This document shows positions 35,272 through 44,330 of a DNA stretch of 51,497 nt, piece after piece. The stretch spans positions 1 through 51,497 of the forward strand of contig NZ_LMTZ01000136.1 in the NCBI RefSeq assembly GCF_001456025.1, in the 5' to 3' direction. Below the pieces are notes generated by a model. That model searched no databases, had not been told where the DNA came from, and saw only the letters and a program-made list of their open reading frames with translations. The translations under genes and the position numbers were made by a program. Source of the DNA: Mastigocoleus testarum BC008. GTDB taxonomy: Bacteria; Cyanobacteriota; Cyanobacteriia; Cyanobacteriales; Nostocaceae. Every line of letters begins with the position of its first letter. Within the stretch, counting starts at the first letter, position 1.

Positions 35272-37638
35272 ATGACAATAACTCCAGAGCGGGAGCAAAA
35301 AGTGAGGATCGCGGTCGATAAAGACCCGGTGCCTACTTCTTTTGAGAGGTGGGCGAAACCAGGACATTTTGATCGCTCCCTTGCCAGAGGTCCTAAAAGC
35401 ACTACTTGGATTTGGAACTTGCACGCCCTGGCTCATGATTTTGATACTCATACTAGCGATTTAGAAGATGTATCTCGCAAAATCTTTTCTGCTCATTTTG
35501 GACATTTGGCAGTAGTTTTTATCTGGTTGAGCGGGATGTATTATCATGGGGCAAAGTTCTCCAATTTTGAATCTTGGATGACCAACCCCGCAGGCATTAA
35601 GCCTAGTGCTCAAGTGGTTTGGCCTATATTTGGTCAGGAAATTTTGAATGCTAATATGGGTGATGGTTTCTACGGTATTCAAATTACCTCTGGACTTTTC
35701 CAGATGTGGCGGGCTGCTGGATTTACCAACACCTTCCAGTTATACTGCACTGCCATCGGAGCATTAGTAATGGCAGCACTAATGCTATTTGCTGGTTGGT
35801 TCCATTATCACAAAAGGGCTCCAAAGCTGGAGTGGTTTCAGAATGTGGAATCGATGTTAAATCACCACTTGGCTGGACTTTTAGGTTTAGGTTCTCTGGG
35901 TTGGTGCGGACACCTGATTCATGTTTCTTTGCCTACTAACAAGCTATTAGATGCTGGGGTAGCTCTCAAGGATATTCCTTTACCTCACGAGTTCATCTTG
36001 AACTCTAGCTTGATGGGAAGATTATATCCCAGTGTTGATTGGGGTTTCTTGAGTGGTGTTCTACCATTCTTTACTTTGCACTGGGGAAAATATGCAGAGT
36101 TCTTAACATTTAAGGGTGGTCTAAACCCCGTAACTGGTGGCTTGTGGTTAACAGATGTGGCACATCATCACTTAGCTATAGCTGTGATGTTCATTTTTGC
36201 TGGTCATATGTACCGTACGAATTGGAGCATTGGTCACAATATTAAAGTGATGCTCGATGACCTGAGAAATCCTAATATGTTGCCATTTTTGAGCTTTATT
36301 GGTCCTACAGGTCATAAAGGTCTTTACCGAGTTCTCACAACTTCTTGGCACGCTCAGCTAGCAATCAATTTGGCAATGTTGGGGTCTTTGAGCATCATTG
36401 TTGCCCATCATATGTATGCAATGCCGCCCTATCCTTATCTGGCTACAGACTATGCCACGGTTGTATCTCTGTTCACTCACCATGTCTGGATTGGAGGCTT
36501 TTTAATCGTTGGTGCAGCAGCTCATGCAGCAATTTATATGGTGCGGGACTATGACCCAGAGGTGAATCATAACAATGTACTCGACCGGGTACTTCGACAT
36601 CGGGATGCAATTATCTCTCACCTCGCTTGGGTGTGTCAGTTCCTCGGTTTCCACAGCTTTGCAATGTATTGTCACAACGACACAATGCGGGCTTTTGGTC
36701 GTCCCCAAGATATGTTCTCGGATACGGGGATTCAATTACAGCCAATTTTTGCCCAGTGGGTACAACATATTCACACAATGGCAATTGGAAATCTAGGCTT
36801 GCAACCCGCTGCACCTCTAGGTAACGTGTTTGGGGGTTTGCAAAATTTGCAGACCTCAGGATTGGGGGTTACTGCTCCAGGTTTACATGAGCCTGTAAGT
36901 CATGCTTTTGGTGGTGGTATTGTAGCTGTTGCTGGTAAGGTGGCAATGATGCCGATTCCTCTAGGAACAGCAGATTTCTTAATTCACCACATCCACGCCT
37001 TTACAATTCACGTCACGGTGCTAGTTCTACTCAAGGGCGTGCTATTTGCACGTAGTTCGCGCTTAGTTCCAGATAAAGCAAATCTCGGTTTCCGCTTCCC
37101 TTGCGATGGTCCCGGTCGTGGTGGTACTTGTCAAGTCTCAGCTTGGGACCATGTATTCTTGGGGCTGTTCTGGATGTATAACTCACTTTCGATAGTGATT
37201 TTTCACTTCTTTTGGAAGATGCAGTCGGATGTATGGGGGACGGTCGATAGTAATGGGGTAGTCACTCATATCACCGGCGGAAACTTTGCGATGTCGTCAA
37301 TTACGAACAACGGTTGGTTGCGTGATTTCCTTTGGGCACAAGCGTCGCAAGTTATTACATCCTATGATACAGCCCTGTCTGGTTACGGCTTAATGTTCCT
37401 GGGTGGACATTTCGTTTTTGGCTTTAGTCTGATGTTCCTATTTAGCGGTCGCGGCTACTGGCAAGAGCTAATTGAATCAATTGTTTGGGCACACAACAAG
37501 TTAAAAATTGCTACGGCAATTCAGCCCCGTGCTTTAAGTATTGTTCATGGTCGGGCTGTGGGAGTTGCTCATTATCTGTTAGGAGGAATTGTCACTACTT
37601 GGGCATTTTTCCTAGCGCGAATGACAGCACTTGGATGA
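35272..37638 (+). CDS. psaA2: Photosystem I PsaA, far-red paralog (PsaA2)
   Basis: 788 aa from MTITPEREQKVRIAVDKDPV, with AAGGAG about 10 nt upstream of the ATG at 35272; a frame extends 54 codons upstream but starts with TTG in repeat DNA. It is the large PSI reaction-centre subunit: eleven helices, FPCDGPGRGGTCQVSAWDHV (FX cluster Cys pair) and AVGVAHYLLGGIVTTWAFFLARM at the end. It is about 35 residues longer than ordinary PsaA. From memory of typical PsaA sequences, two insertions account for this: one near 330-348 (LDDLRNPNMLPFLSF) and a larger one near 505-545 (LGNVFGGLQNLQTSGLGV). Confidence 0.96.
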   Translation: MTITPEREQKVRIAVDKDPVPTSFERWAKPGHFDRSLARGPKSTTWIWNLHALAHDFDTHTSDLEDVSRKIFSAHFGHLAVVFIWLSGMYYHGAKFSNFESWMTNPAGIKPSAQVVWPIFGQEILNANMGDGFYGIQITSGLFQMWRAAGFTNTFQLYCTAIGALVMAALMLFAGWFHYHKRAPKLEWFQNVESMLNHHLAGLLGLGSLGWCGHLIHVSLPTNKLLDAGVALKDIPLPHEFILNSSLMGRLYPSVDWGFLSGVLPFFTLHWGKYAEFLTFKGGLNPVTGGLWLTDVAHHHLAIAVMFIFAGHMYRTNWSIGHNIKVMLDDLRNPNMLPFLSFIGPTGHKGLYRVLTTSWHAQLAINLAMLGSLSIIVAHHMYAMPPYPYLATDYATVVSLFTHHVWIGGFLIVGAAAHAAIYMVRDYDPEVNHNNVLDRVLRHRDAIISHLAWVCQFLGFHSFAMYCHNDTMRAFGRPQDMFSDTGIQLQPIFAQWVQHIHTMAIGNLGLQPAAPLGNVFGGLQNLQTSGLGVTAPGLHEPVSHAFGGGIVAVAGKVAMMPIPLGTADFLIHHIHAFTIHVTVLVLLKGVLFARSSRLVPDKANLGFRFPCDGPGRGGTCQVSAWDHVFLGLFWMYNSLSIVIFHFFWKMQSDVWGTVDSNGVVTHITGGNFAMSSITNNGWLRDFLWAQASQVITSYDTALSGYGLMFLGGHFVFGFSLMFLFSGRGYWQELIESIVWAHNKLKIATAIQPRALSIVHGRAVGVAHYLLGGIVTTWAFFLARMTALG

Positions 37639-37887
37639 AGAAAAATCCAAGATTAACTCTCTTTACTAAGCTAGTAAGCTTGCTTATCCGCACTACGCGA
37701 ACAGTTAAGGAATCGATCTGTTGAGACTGTTAGGGGAAGGAGAGGTGTAGAGGGTCTGAGGTGTTTACTAGAACTTTCTATACTTCTGCTACTCCCTCTG
37801 TTCCTCCCCTCCTCTGATTCCTATGCTCTGACTCAAAACCAAAAATCTATAATTTTCCCTCACGCAAAACTTCTCAACTGAAAGTCT

Positions 37888-40110
37888 ATGGCGACTAAAT
37901 TTCCTAAATTTAGCCAAGACCTGGCACAAGACCCGACGACTCGTCGCATTTGGTATGCGATCGCAACTGCCCATGATTTTGAAAGTCATGATGGAATAAC
38001 GGAGGAAAATCTTTACCAAAGGATTTTTGCTTCTCACTTCGGTCATTTGGCGATCATTTTCCTATGGGCATCGGGTATTTTATTCCATGTTGCTTGGCAA
38101 GGTAACTTTGAAGTATGGATTAAAGATCCACTCCATGTACGTCCTATCGCCCACGCGATTTGGGATGCTCAATTTGGACCAGGGGCAATTGAAGCTTATA
38201 CTCAAGCTGGAGCACATAATCCTGTTGATATTTGCTACTCTGGTGTTTACCACTGGTGGTACACCATAGGCATAAGAACAAATACTGAACTTTATAGTGG
38301 TTCTTTGTTTCTTTTGCTTCTGGCATCAATATTCTTGTTCGCAGGTTGGCTACATCTCAAACCAAGGTTTCGTCCAGAACTAGCTTGGTTCAAAAACAAT
38401 GAATCTCGTCTAAACCATCACCTCGCAGGTTTATTTGGTGTTAGTTCTTTGGCTTGGGCTGGACACTTAGTTCATGTAGCAATTCCAGAATCTCGTGGTA
38501 TTCATGTGGGCTGGAACAATTTCCTGGCTGTAGCACCCCATCCAAAAGGATTATTACCATTTTTCACAGGTAACTGGGCTGCTTACGCCCAAAACCCAGA
38601 TACAGCAAATCATGTGTTTGGGACTTCCGAAGGTTCGGGTACGGCAATTTTAACCTTTCTTGGTGGCTTTCACCCGCAAACAGAGTCACTGTGGCTAACA
38701 GATATGGCGCATCACCATTTGGCGATCGCAGTGGTCTTTATTGTTGCGGGTCATATGTACCGGACTAACTGGAACATTGGTCACAATATCAAGGAAATGC
38801 TCAATGCCAAAACCTTCTTTGGGCGTAAGGTGGAAGGACCATTCAATTTACCTCACCAAGGACTGTATGAAACAGTTAATAATTCCTTGCACTTCCAGTT
38901 ATCTTTAGCTCTAGCATGTTTGGGTGTAGCGAGTTCTTTGACGGCTCAGCACATGTATTCGATGCCGCCCTACGCTTTCATTGCCAGGGATTTCACTACG
39001 ATGTCAGCGTTATATACTCACCACCAGTATATAGCTGGGTTTTTGATGGTGGGGGCATTTTCCCATGCTGCTATTTTTTGGATCAAAGATTATGATCCAG
39101 AAATGAACAAGGGGAATGTATTAGACCGGGTTTTGAAGCACAAAGAAGCTATTATTGCTCACTTGAGTTGGGTATCTTTGTTCTTGGGCTTCCATACTCT
39201 GGGTCTCTACGTTCATAATGATGTAGAAGTTGCCTTTGGTAGACCAGAAAAACAAATTTTGGTTGAGCCAGTATTTGCGCAATTTATCCAAGCCACCCAT
39301 GGTAAAGCACTATACGGGTTCAACACTCTGTTATCTAACCCAGATAGTATTGCTTCTACAGCGTGGCCTAATCATGCTAATGTCTGGTTATCGGGCTGGC
39401 TAGATGCCATCAATAATGGCGCAAACTCTTTGTTTTTGACAATTGGACCGGGTGACTTTTTAGTTCACCATGCGATCGCTCTCGGTCTACATGTCACCAC
39501 TTTGATTTTAGTTAAGGGTGCCCTAGATGCCCGTGGCTCGAAATTAATGCCGGATAAAAAAGACTTTGGCTACTCCTTCCCTTGTGATGGTCCGGGTCGT
39601 GGTGGTACTTGTGATATTTCTGCTTGGGATGCTTCCTATCTAGCGATTTTTTGGATGCTCAACACCCTTGGTTGGATAACATTTTACTGGCACTGGAAGC
39701 ATTTAACTCTCTGGCAAGGAAATGTTGCCCAATTTAATGAAAATTCTACCTATCTCATGGGTTGGTTCCGAGATTATTTGTGGGCTAACTCTGCTCAATT
39801 GATTAATGGATATAACCCCTATGGGACAAATAATTTAGCTGTTTGGGCTTGGATGTTTCTTTTCGGACATTTAGCTTGGGCTGTCAGTTTCATGTTCCTG
39901 ATCACTTGGCGTGGTTATTGGCAAGAATTAATTGAAACTCTCGCTTGGGCACATGAAAAAACACCATTATCCTTTGGGTATTGGAGAGATAAGCCCGTCG
40001 CTTTGTCTATTGTTCAGGCTCGTTTAGTTGGTTTGACCCACTTTACGGTTGGTTATATTGCTACCTATGGAGCATTTCTGATTGCTTCAACAGCAAGTAA
40101 GTTTGGCTAG
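37888..40110 (+). CDS. psaB2: Photosystem I PsaB, far-red paralog (PsaB2)
   Basis: 740 aa, normal PsaB length. MATKFPKFSQDLAQDPTTRR is the canonical start; FPCDGPGRGGTCDISAWDAS supplies the other half of the FX ligands, and VGLTHFTVGYIATYGAFLIASTASKFG is the canonical end. It pairs with PsaA2 in far-red PSI. It lies 249 bp after psaA2, a wider gap than in usual psaAB operons, and no clear Shine-Dalgarno precedes the ATG. Confidence 0.96.
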   Translation: MATKFPKFSQDLAQDPTTRRIWYAIATAHDFESHDGITEENLYQRIFASHFGHLAIIFLWASGILFHVAWQGNFEVWIKDPLHVRPIAHAIWDAQFGPGAIEAYTQAGAHNPVDICYSGVYHWWYTIGIRTNTELYSGSLFLLLLASIFLFAGWLHLKPRFRPELAWFKNNESRLNHHLAGLFGVSSLAWAGHLVHVAIPESRGIHVGWNNFLAVAPHPKGLLPFFTGNWAAYAQNPDTANHVFGTSEGSGTAILTFLGGFHPQTESLWLTDMAHHHLAIAVVFIVAGHMYRTNWNIGHNIKEMLNAKTFFGRKVEGPFNLPHQGLYETVNNSLHFQLSLALACLGVASSLTAQHMYSMPPYAFIARDFTTMSALYTHHQYIAGFLMVGAFSHAAIFWIKDYDPEMNKGNVLDRVLKHKEAIIAHLSWVSLFLGFHTLGLYVHNDVEVAFGRPEKQILVEPVFAQFIQATHGKALYGFNTLLSNPDSIASTAWPNHANVWLSGWLDAINNGANSLFLTIGPGDFLVHHAIALGLHVTTLILVKGALDARGSKLMPDKKDFGYSFPCDGPGRGGTCDISAWDASYLAIFWMLNTLGWITFYWHWKHLTLWQGNVAQFNENSTYLMGWFRDYLWANSAQLINGYNPYGTNNLAVWAWMFLFGHLAWAVSFMFLITWRGYWQELIETLAWAHEKTPLSFGYWRDKPVALSIVQARLVGLTHFTVGYIATYGAFLIASTASKFG

Positions 40111-40169
40111 CAAAGAGAATTTTGATATGAATCTTTTCTCCATAATAGCAAAAATTATCTAAAAATATG

Positions 40170-40191
40170 GAGACGTTACTTGTAACGTCTC
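40170..40191. terminator. Hairpin between psaB2 and psaL2
   Basis: Perfect 9-bp arms GAGACGTTA (40170-40178) and TAACGTCTC (40183-40191) with a CTTG loop, 60 bp after the psaB2 stop. A weak T/A-rich tail (TATTAATAAAA) follows on plus. It may be a partial terminator or an mRNA 3' stabiliser separating psaAB from psaLI. Confidence 0.6.
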
Positions 40192-40492
40192 TATTAATAA
40201 AAAAATAAAAATAAAAAAACACAAATATTTTAGACATTTTAGAAGAAATAAAATAATTTTTGTATCCTTATAATCTTTAAGAAGATAATTGTTTATTTTA
40301 CTATTTAAAAATATTGTCATTCGACTCCTCTGACTTTTAGCCTAAGCCTACTGGTTAGAGGATTTTCCTATATGTATTTTATGAATAAAAAATTTAATTT
40401 TTATAACAATAAAATATAATAAACATGCCTTTAATTTAAAATTAAATAAATAAGACTATTTGCTCAAATTGAGAATAAAATCATAAGTAAAT
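40192..40492. other. AT-rich gap before psaL2
   Basis: About 300 bp of very AT-rich DNA (long A/T runs at 40195-40280 and 40370-40470) with no frame or repeat of note. It probably carries a separate promoter for psaL2-psaI2. Confidence 0.5.
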
Positions 40493-41026
40493 ATGGCTAA
40501 TAATGACACAGAATTTATAAAACCATATGGGGGCGATCCCTGCGTTGCAAATCTTTCCACTCCGATTAATGATTCTCCTTTAGCAAGAGCTTTCATTAAC
40601 AATTTGCCTGCTTATCGTAAAGGCTTAACTCCTTTTATGCGAGGGCTAGAAATCGGTATGGCTCACGGTTACTTTCTTGTTGGACCAGAGGTTGTAGTTG
40701 GACCTCTACGCGAAACTGCACATGGAGCTAATTTAAGTGGATTGATTACCGCTGTTTTTATCGCAGCATCAGCCTGTTTAGGGATTTCTATTTTTGCTTT
40801 GACTACTTTTCAAGGAAATCCACGGGGGGCTTACAATTCTTATGCTAAAGACCCTCTAAGACCGTTACGAACCCGTGAAGAATGGAATCAACTTAATGCT
40901 GGAGTATTTCTTGGTGCAATGGGCGGTGCAATATTTGCTTATTTGCTACTAGAAAACTTTGATGATTTAGATGCTATTTTGCGTGGTGCAGTAAATGTTG
41001 CTTTATTACCATTTGGTAATTTTTAG
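40493..41026 (+). CDS. psaL2: Photosystem I subunit XI, far-red paralog (PsaL2)
   Basis: 177 aa: DTEFIKPYGGDPCVANLSTP, then INNLPAYRKGLTPFMRGLEIGMAHGYFLVGP and PLRxTxxxxLAGLI-type helices, matching PsaL, the subunit at the trimer or tetramer interface of PSI. Three membrane helices are visible. psaI2 follows 96 bp later, a common cyanobacterial neighbour. The start is the ATG at 40493; no strong ribosome site. Confidence 0.94.
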   Translation: MANNDTEFIKPYGGDPCVANLSTPINDSPLARAFINNLPAYRKGLTPFMRGLEIGMAHGYFLVGPEVVVGPLRETAHGANLSGLITAVFIAASACLGISIFALTTFQGNPRGAYNSYAKDPLRPLRTREEWNQLNAGVFLGAMGGAIFAYLLLENFDDLDAILRGAVNVALLPFGNF

Positions 41027-41122
41027 CTCTTGTTTTTGAACTCTTATCTTTTAGTCATTTGTTAATAAACATTCCTATTGACTTGTCATTAAATAAGTAT
41101 TAGTAAATCAGGAGTATTCATC

Positions 41123-41320
41123 ATGGTAGATATGACTCAACTTACGGGTGAATATGCTGCTTCATGGTTGCCTTGGATTATGATTCCTTTAGTTTTTTAT
41201 ATATTACCTTTCCCAGTATTTGCACTTGTTTTTCTATGGATTCAAAAAGAAGATGGTGATGATGAAAGAAGTTCTTCCGCAGACAGACCAATGGGTAATG
41301 TGACAAATATAAATTTTTGA
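41123..41320 (+). CDS. psaI2: Photosystem I subunit VIII, far-red paralog (PsaI2)
   Basis: 65 aa. YAASWLPWIMIPLVFYILPFPVFALVFLWIQKED is a PsaI-like single helix with the xxLPW/IxxPLxF pattern. N- and C-terminal extensions make it longer than the usual 34-40 aa. AGGAG lies about 8 nt before the ATG. PsaI sits next to PsaL in PSI. It is the last gene of the plus-strand far-red arm. Confidence 0.9.
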   Translation: MVDMTQLTGEYAASWLPWIMIPLVFYILPFPVFALVFLWIQKEDGDDERSSSADRPMGNVTNINF

Positions 41321-41711
41321 TTTGCACCAGGAAGTACCTGATATATCAGTGACATGAGTAGTTATTCTTTGTCTCTGGTAAGGAAGATCTTACTGGAGAT
41401 AGAGCCTAGGTGTTGACTCTGTAGGTTTTCGGAAGATGAAATTTCATTCAACATCTGTGACATTACTTGTTCCTTGTCTCTGGCAAGGAATACAGTGTAG
41501 GAGGCTCTACCTCCAGTCTGGATAAGAGGCAGAGTTTCCTACTATGAGTTCCCAGACGGAGCTTTGGAACAAGGTCAGACACAAAAATTGCATCACATAA
41601 AAGTATAAAAATTACAACAAATTCAATAGCTTAGGCAGAACCTCTTAACATCGATTCCGAGGAAGAGCCTTGGAACCAGATAATACACAAAAATTGCAAA
41701 TTCCGTAAAAT
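41321..41711. repeat. Composite repeats between the far-red cluster and the sulfide island
   Basis: 391 bp without a gene. Two copies of a TTGTCTCTGG(T/C)AAGGAA motif (about 41368 and 41475) and two copies of a GAG..GAGC(T/C)TTGGAAC.AG block ending in CACAAAAATTGCA (about 41560-41595 and 41660-41700) form an interlocked repeat. It marks the boundary between the two gene groups. Confidence 0.6.
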
Positions 41712-42485
41712 TTATCTTTGCACCAAAATATATCCAGCAACGACAATAATAAAGTAACCAAAACTTTTTTGTAATAGCTTGGGTTTTATAAACCTAGTTA
41801 AATACGCACCGGATAAAGTACCCAAGCTTGCAGCGATCGTAAAAATTATCATTATATTTATATTTATAGGTACATGACCAAAATAACCTGCAAATCCAGC
41901 AATGGATTTAAAGGTGATTATCAATAATGATGTTCCCACAGCCTCTTTCATTGGTGTCTTACCCAGTAAAACTAATGCAGGGATAATCATAAATCCACCC
42001 CCAACACCAACAAAACCAGTCACTATTCCTACCACAAATCCTTCAATCGGAATGGCGAATAGGCGATATTTATCCTCATGCTTCTCTTCTAAATAATTCT
42101 GTTTGCGAGCTTCAGAAGGACGGCTACTTTTACTAATCATCAGAAAAGCAGCTACTACCATTGTTACTGCAAAAGAAATTAACTGAATTGTAGGATCGAT
42201 TATGGGAAGTGAGGCAATTCTAGCACCCAGATATGCTCCCAACATTGCAGATGGAGAAAAAAGCAGGGCAGTCTTAAAATTTACATTACCTTGTTGCCAA
42301 TGAGGGACAACACCTATGAGACTAACTGTACCAATGATCGCTAGTGTCATGGCTACAGCAGACTTAGTCTCTATTCCCATAACGTATTTTAGAATTGGTA
42401 GAGCTAAAATAGAGCCGCCTCCACCAATTAATCCTAAAGTGATACCAATGCAAACTGCCAAAAATGTTCCAAGTATCAAGTTCAT
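41712..42485 (-). CDS. TauE/SafE-family sulfur-anion permease
   Basis: 257 aa, about eight membrane helices. It shows two homologous halves with the family glycine motifs GLIGGGGSILALPIL (N-half) and GFVGVGGGFMIIPALVLLGKTPMKEAVGTSLLII (C-half). TauE/SafE proteins export sulfite or related organosulfur anions. Its place next to rhodanese, persulfide dioxygenase and SQR suggests export of sulfite or thiosulfate made from sulfide. It is the last of three minus-strand genes. Confidence 0.88.
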   Translation of the reverse strand: MNLILGTFLAVCIGITLGLIGGGGSILALPILKYVMGIETKSAVAMTLAIIGTVSLIGVVPHWQQGNVNFKTALLFSPSAMLGAYLGARIASLPIIDPTIQLISFAVTMVVAAFLMISKSSRPSEARKQNYLEEKHEDKYRLFAIPIEGFVVGIVTGFVGVGGGFMIIPALVLLGKTPMKEAVGTSLLIITFKSIAGFAGYFGHVPININIMIIFTIAASLGTLSGAYLTRFIKPKLLQKSFGYFIIVVAGYILVQR

Positions 42486-42650
42486 AATACTCTAATGCAT
42501 CTTATGGATAATATGTGTAAGTTGCTATATTCTTGAAAAGTAATTAAATATGCAGGATGGAAAATTAGTTAGTGTGAGAATGCAGCGGATTTCAGCTAAC
42601 TAAAACATAATTTATTGTTATCTTTTTAATCGTCTTTTATTCTCTTCAAA

Positions 42651-43199
42651 TTAATTTTGATTCCACGGTATCTTTGCAAGTAACAGACCTAGAGCGCATG
42701 TATTACTAATACCTGCAAATACTAATCCCGATCCAATAAAACCACTCAGAATTAAAAACCAAGGAGAGACAAATGCACCAAGTAAAGTACCCGTAACAAC
42801 CAAAGAACCTGCAACTATTTGTACCTGACGCATTATGCTCATGGGTGCATTCTTATTCGTCTCAATCGGATATCCTGCTTCTTTCCAAGCATTTAGACCG
42901 CCTTCAAGACCAGTTACCTCATTAAAACTAGCTGCAAATAACTTTTGAGCTGCTTGTGCAGAACGTTTACCAGTTTGACAATACAAAACTAACTTTTTCC
43001 CTTCATCTAATGGTATTTTTCGCGGATCAAAATTAGATAATGATACCCTTGTTGCACCCTGAATCCTTTCTCCAGCATATTCAGCAGCTTCTCTTACATC
43101 AACTAAAATAATATTTCCCATCTCCAACCATTTTTTTAGGATTACAGGATGGATATTTTGTAGGCGATTGCCATTTTTTTCCTTATTAGTTATTGTCAT
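42651..43199 (-). CDS. Rhodanese-DUF2892 membrane-bound sulfurtransferase
   Basis: 182 aa. A rhodanese domain (about 15-115) has the active-site Cys74 in LYCQTGKRS and the flanking motifs LVDVREAAEYAGERIQGA and LEGGLNAWKEAGYPIE. The C-terminal part has two hydrophobic helices (about 128-172, DUF2892/YgaP-like) that would anchor it to the membrane. It would transfer sulfane sulfur, e.g. from glutathione persulfide to sulfite, giving thiosulfate. It lies 130 bp after the persulfide dioxygenase gene. Confidence 0.9.
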   Translation of the reverse strand: MTITNKEKNGNRLQNIHPVILKKWLEMGNIILVDVREAAEYAGERIQGATRVSLSNFDPRKIPLDEGKKLVLYCQTGKRSAQAAQKLFAASFNEVTGLEGGLNAWKEAGYPIETNKNAPMSIMRQVQIVAGSLVVTGTLLGAFVSPWFLILSGFIGSGLVFAGISNTCALGLLLAKIPWNQN

Positions 43200-43329
43200 T
43201 TTTCTATTCCTTTGATTATTTACTAGATTTCACGTCCAAAACTGATGTTTGGAGTTAATACTGGAAAAATAGGCGAATCACCCAGTGTTTAAAGTTCGGA
43301 TATGTTCAAATAATTTTATATATCTGCGG

Positions 43330-44028
43330 TTATGCAGCAGTATTTAAGCTACCGCACTGCTGATTTGCGGGGAGGGCTTCCATAATCTTTTGTGGCATGG
43401 GAAGCTTTAAGTTGTGCATAAGTTCAATAAATTCATCCCGACTCTTATTAGTAAATCGCGGATTAAGTCTTATTTCTTCTCCAATAGTAGATACTGTATG
43501 TCCTCGATAGTCATGAGCTGGATAAACTAAAGTTTCCGAAGGTAAACTAAAGAGTCTCTGGGTTACCGAATCGTATAGTGTGCTAGGATTTCCGCTTTGA
43601 AAATCTGTACGTCCACAACCACGAATCAATAGAGAATCTCCAGTTAATAAGTGAGTTCCATCGATCAAATATGCCATATGACTATCTGTATGACCGGGAG
43701 TTGCGATCGCTTTTATCGATACCTCTCCTATCTGTAAAATTTCTTCATCTTTAATGTACCGATCAGCACATGGTGCGTTAGCATTTTTCGGGACAATACC
43801 TAAACAATCAGTTTTTTCCCGAAGCTTGCTTGTAGCGGTAATATGGTCGGCATGTATGTGAGTCTCTAAACAATAACGTAGATTTAGTTCCAACTCTTCA
43901 AGTAGTACTAAGTCACGATTTATTTGTTCTAATACCGGATCTACTAAAACTGCTTCTCGGGTATTGCGATCAGTAATTAGATAAGTATAGGTACTTGATT
44001 GTTTGTCAAATAATTGGCGAAATAGCAT
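43330..44028 (-). CDS. Persulfide dioxygenase (ETHE1-type MBL-fold protein)
   Basis: 232 aa. A metallo-beta-lactamase fold with THIHADHIT (metal motif), ATPGHTDSHMAYLI, LTGDSLLIRGCGRTDFQSGN and YPAHDYRGHTVSTIGEE, which is the ETHE1/persulfide dioxygenase signature (one mononuclear iron). It oxidises glutathione persulfide to sulfite. It is the first gene of the minus-strand trio and divergent from sqr across a 302-bp gap. Confidence 0.9.
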   Translation of the reverse strand: MLFRQLFDKQSSTYTYLITDRNTREAVLVDPVLEQINRDLVLLEELELNLRYCLETHIHADHITATSKLREKTDCLGIVPKNANAPCADRYIKDEEILQIGEVSIKAIATPGHTDSHMAYLIDGTHLLTGDSLLIRGCGRTDFQSGNPSTLYDSVTQRLFSLPSETLVYPAHDYRGHTVSTIGEEIRLNPRFTNKSRDEFIELMHNLKLPMPQKIMEALPANQQCGSLNTAA

Positions 44029-44330
44029 GATGAAAATGCCTCTGTACTAGAATTTCAGGAGTGGCTTTCTAAGCTTTGTTCGATCTGGGAGTGTATCCCA
44101 AAGAAGATCTATTACTGCTATCCCAGTAGAAGATTATCCAATTGAGTGAGAAGGAAAGACGGAGGAGGACAAAGAAGAGGAGGGAAACATGTTTATAGAT
44201 AATCTTAAGGTGGGAAGCAAGTAATAGAATGATGGATTCGTTAAAGAAATTTTAGATTTTCTTTTTAGTTGAACATATTACTATCAAGTAATATGCTTAT
44301 AGCAAGTATAGTACTCGACATTTTTAAAAG
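44029..44330. promoter_or_regulatory. Divergent promoter region pdo / sqr
   Basis: 302 bp with no gene. The sqr side holds a perfect inverted repeat (44274-44295) followed by a TATAGT -10 candidate at about 44308-44313, so a repressor there would cover the -35 zone. Confidence 0.6.
44274..44295. promoter_or_regulatory. Putative ArsR/BigR-type operator upstream of sqr
   Basis: CATATTACT-ATCA-AGTAATATG: perfect 9-bp arms with a 4-bp spacer, about 35 bp before the sqr start. A closely matching site with the same spacer lies before the arsR-family gene (48760-48779). Confidence 0.7.
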
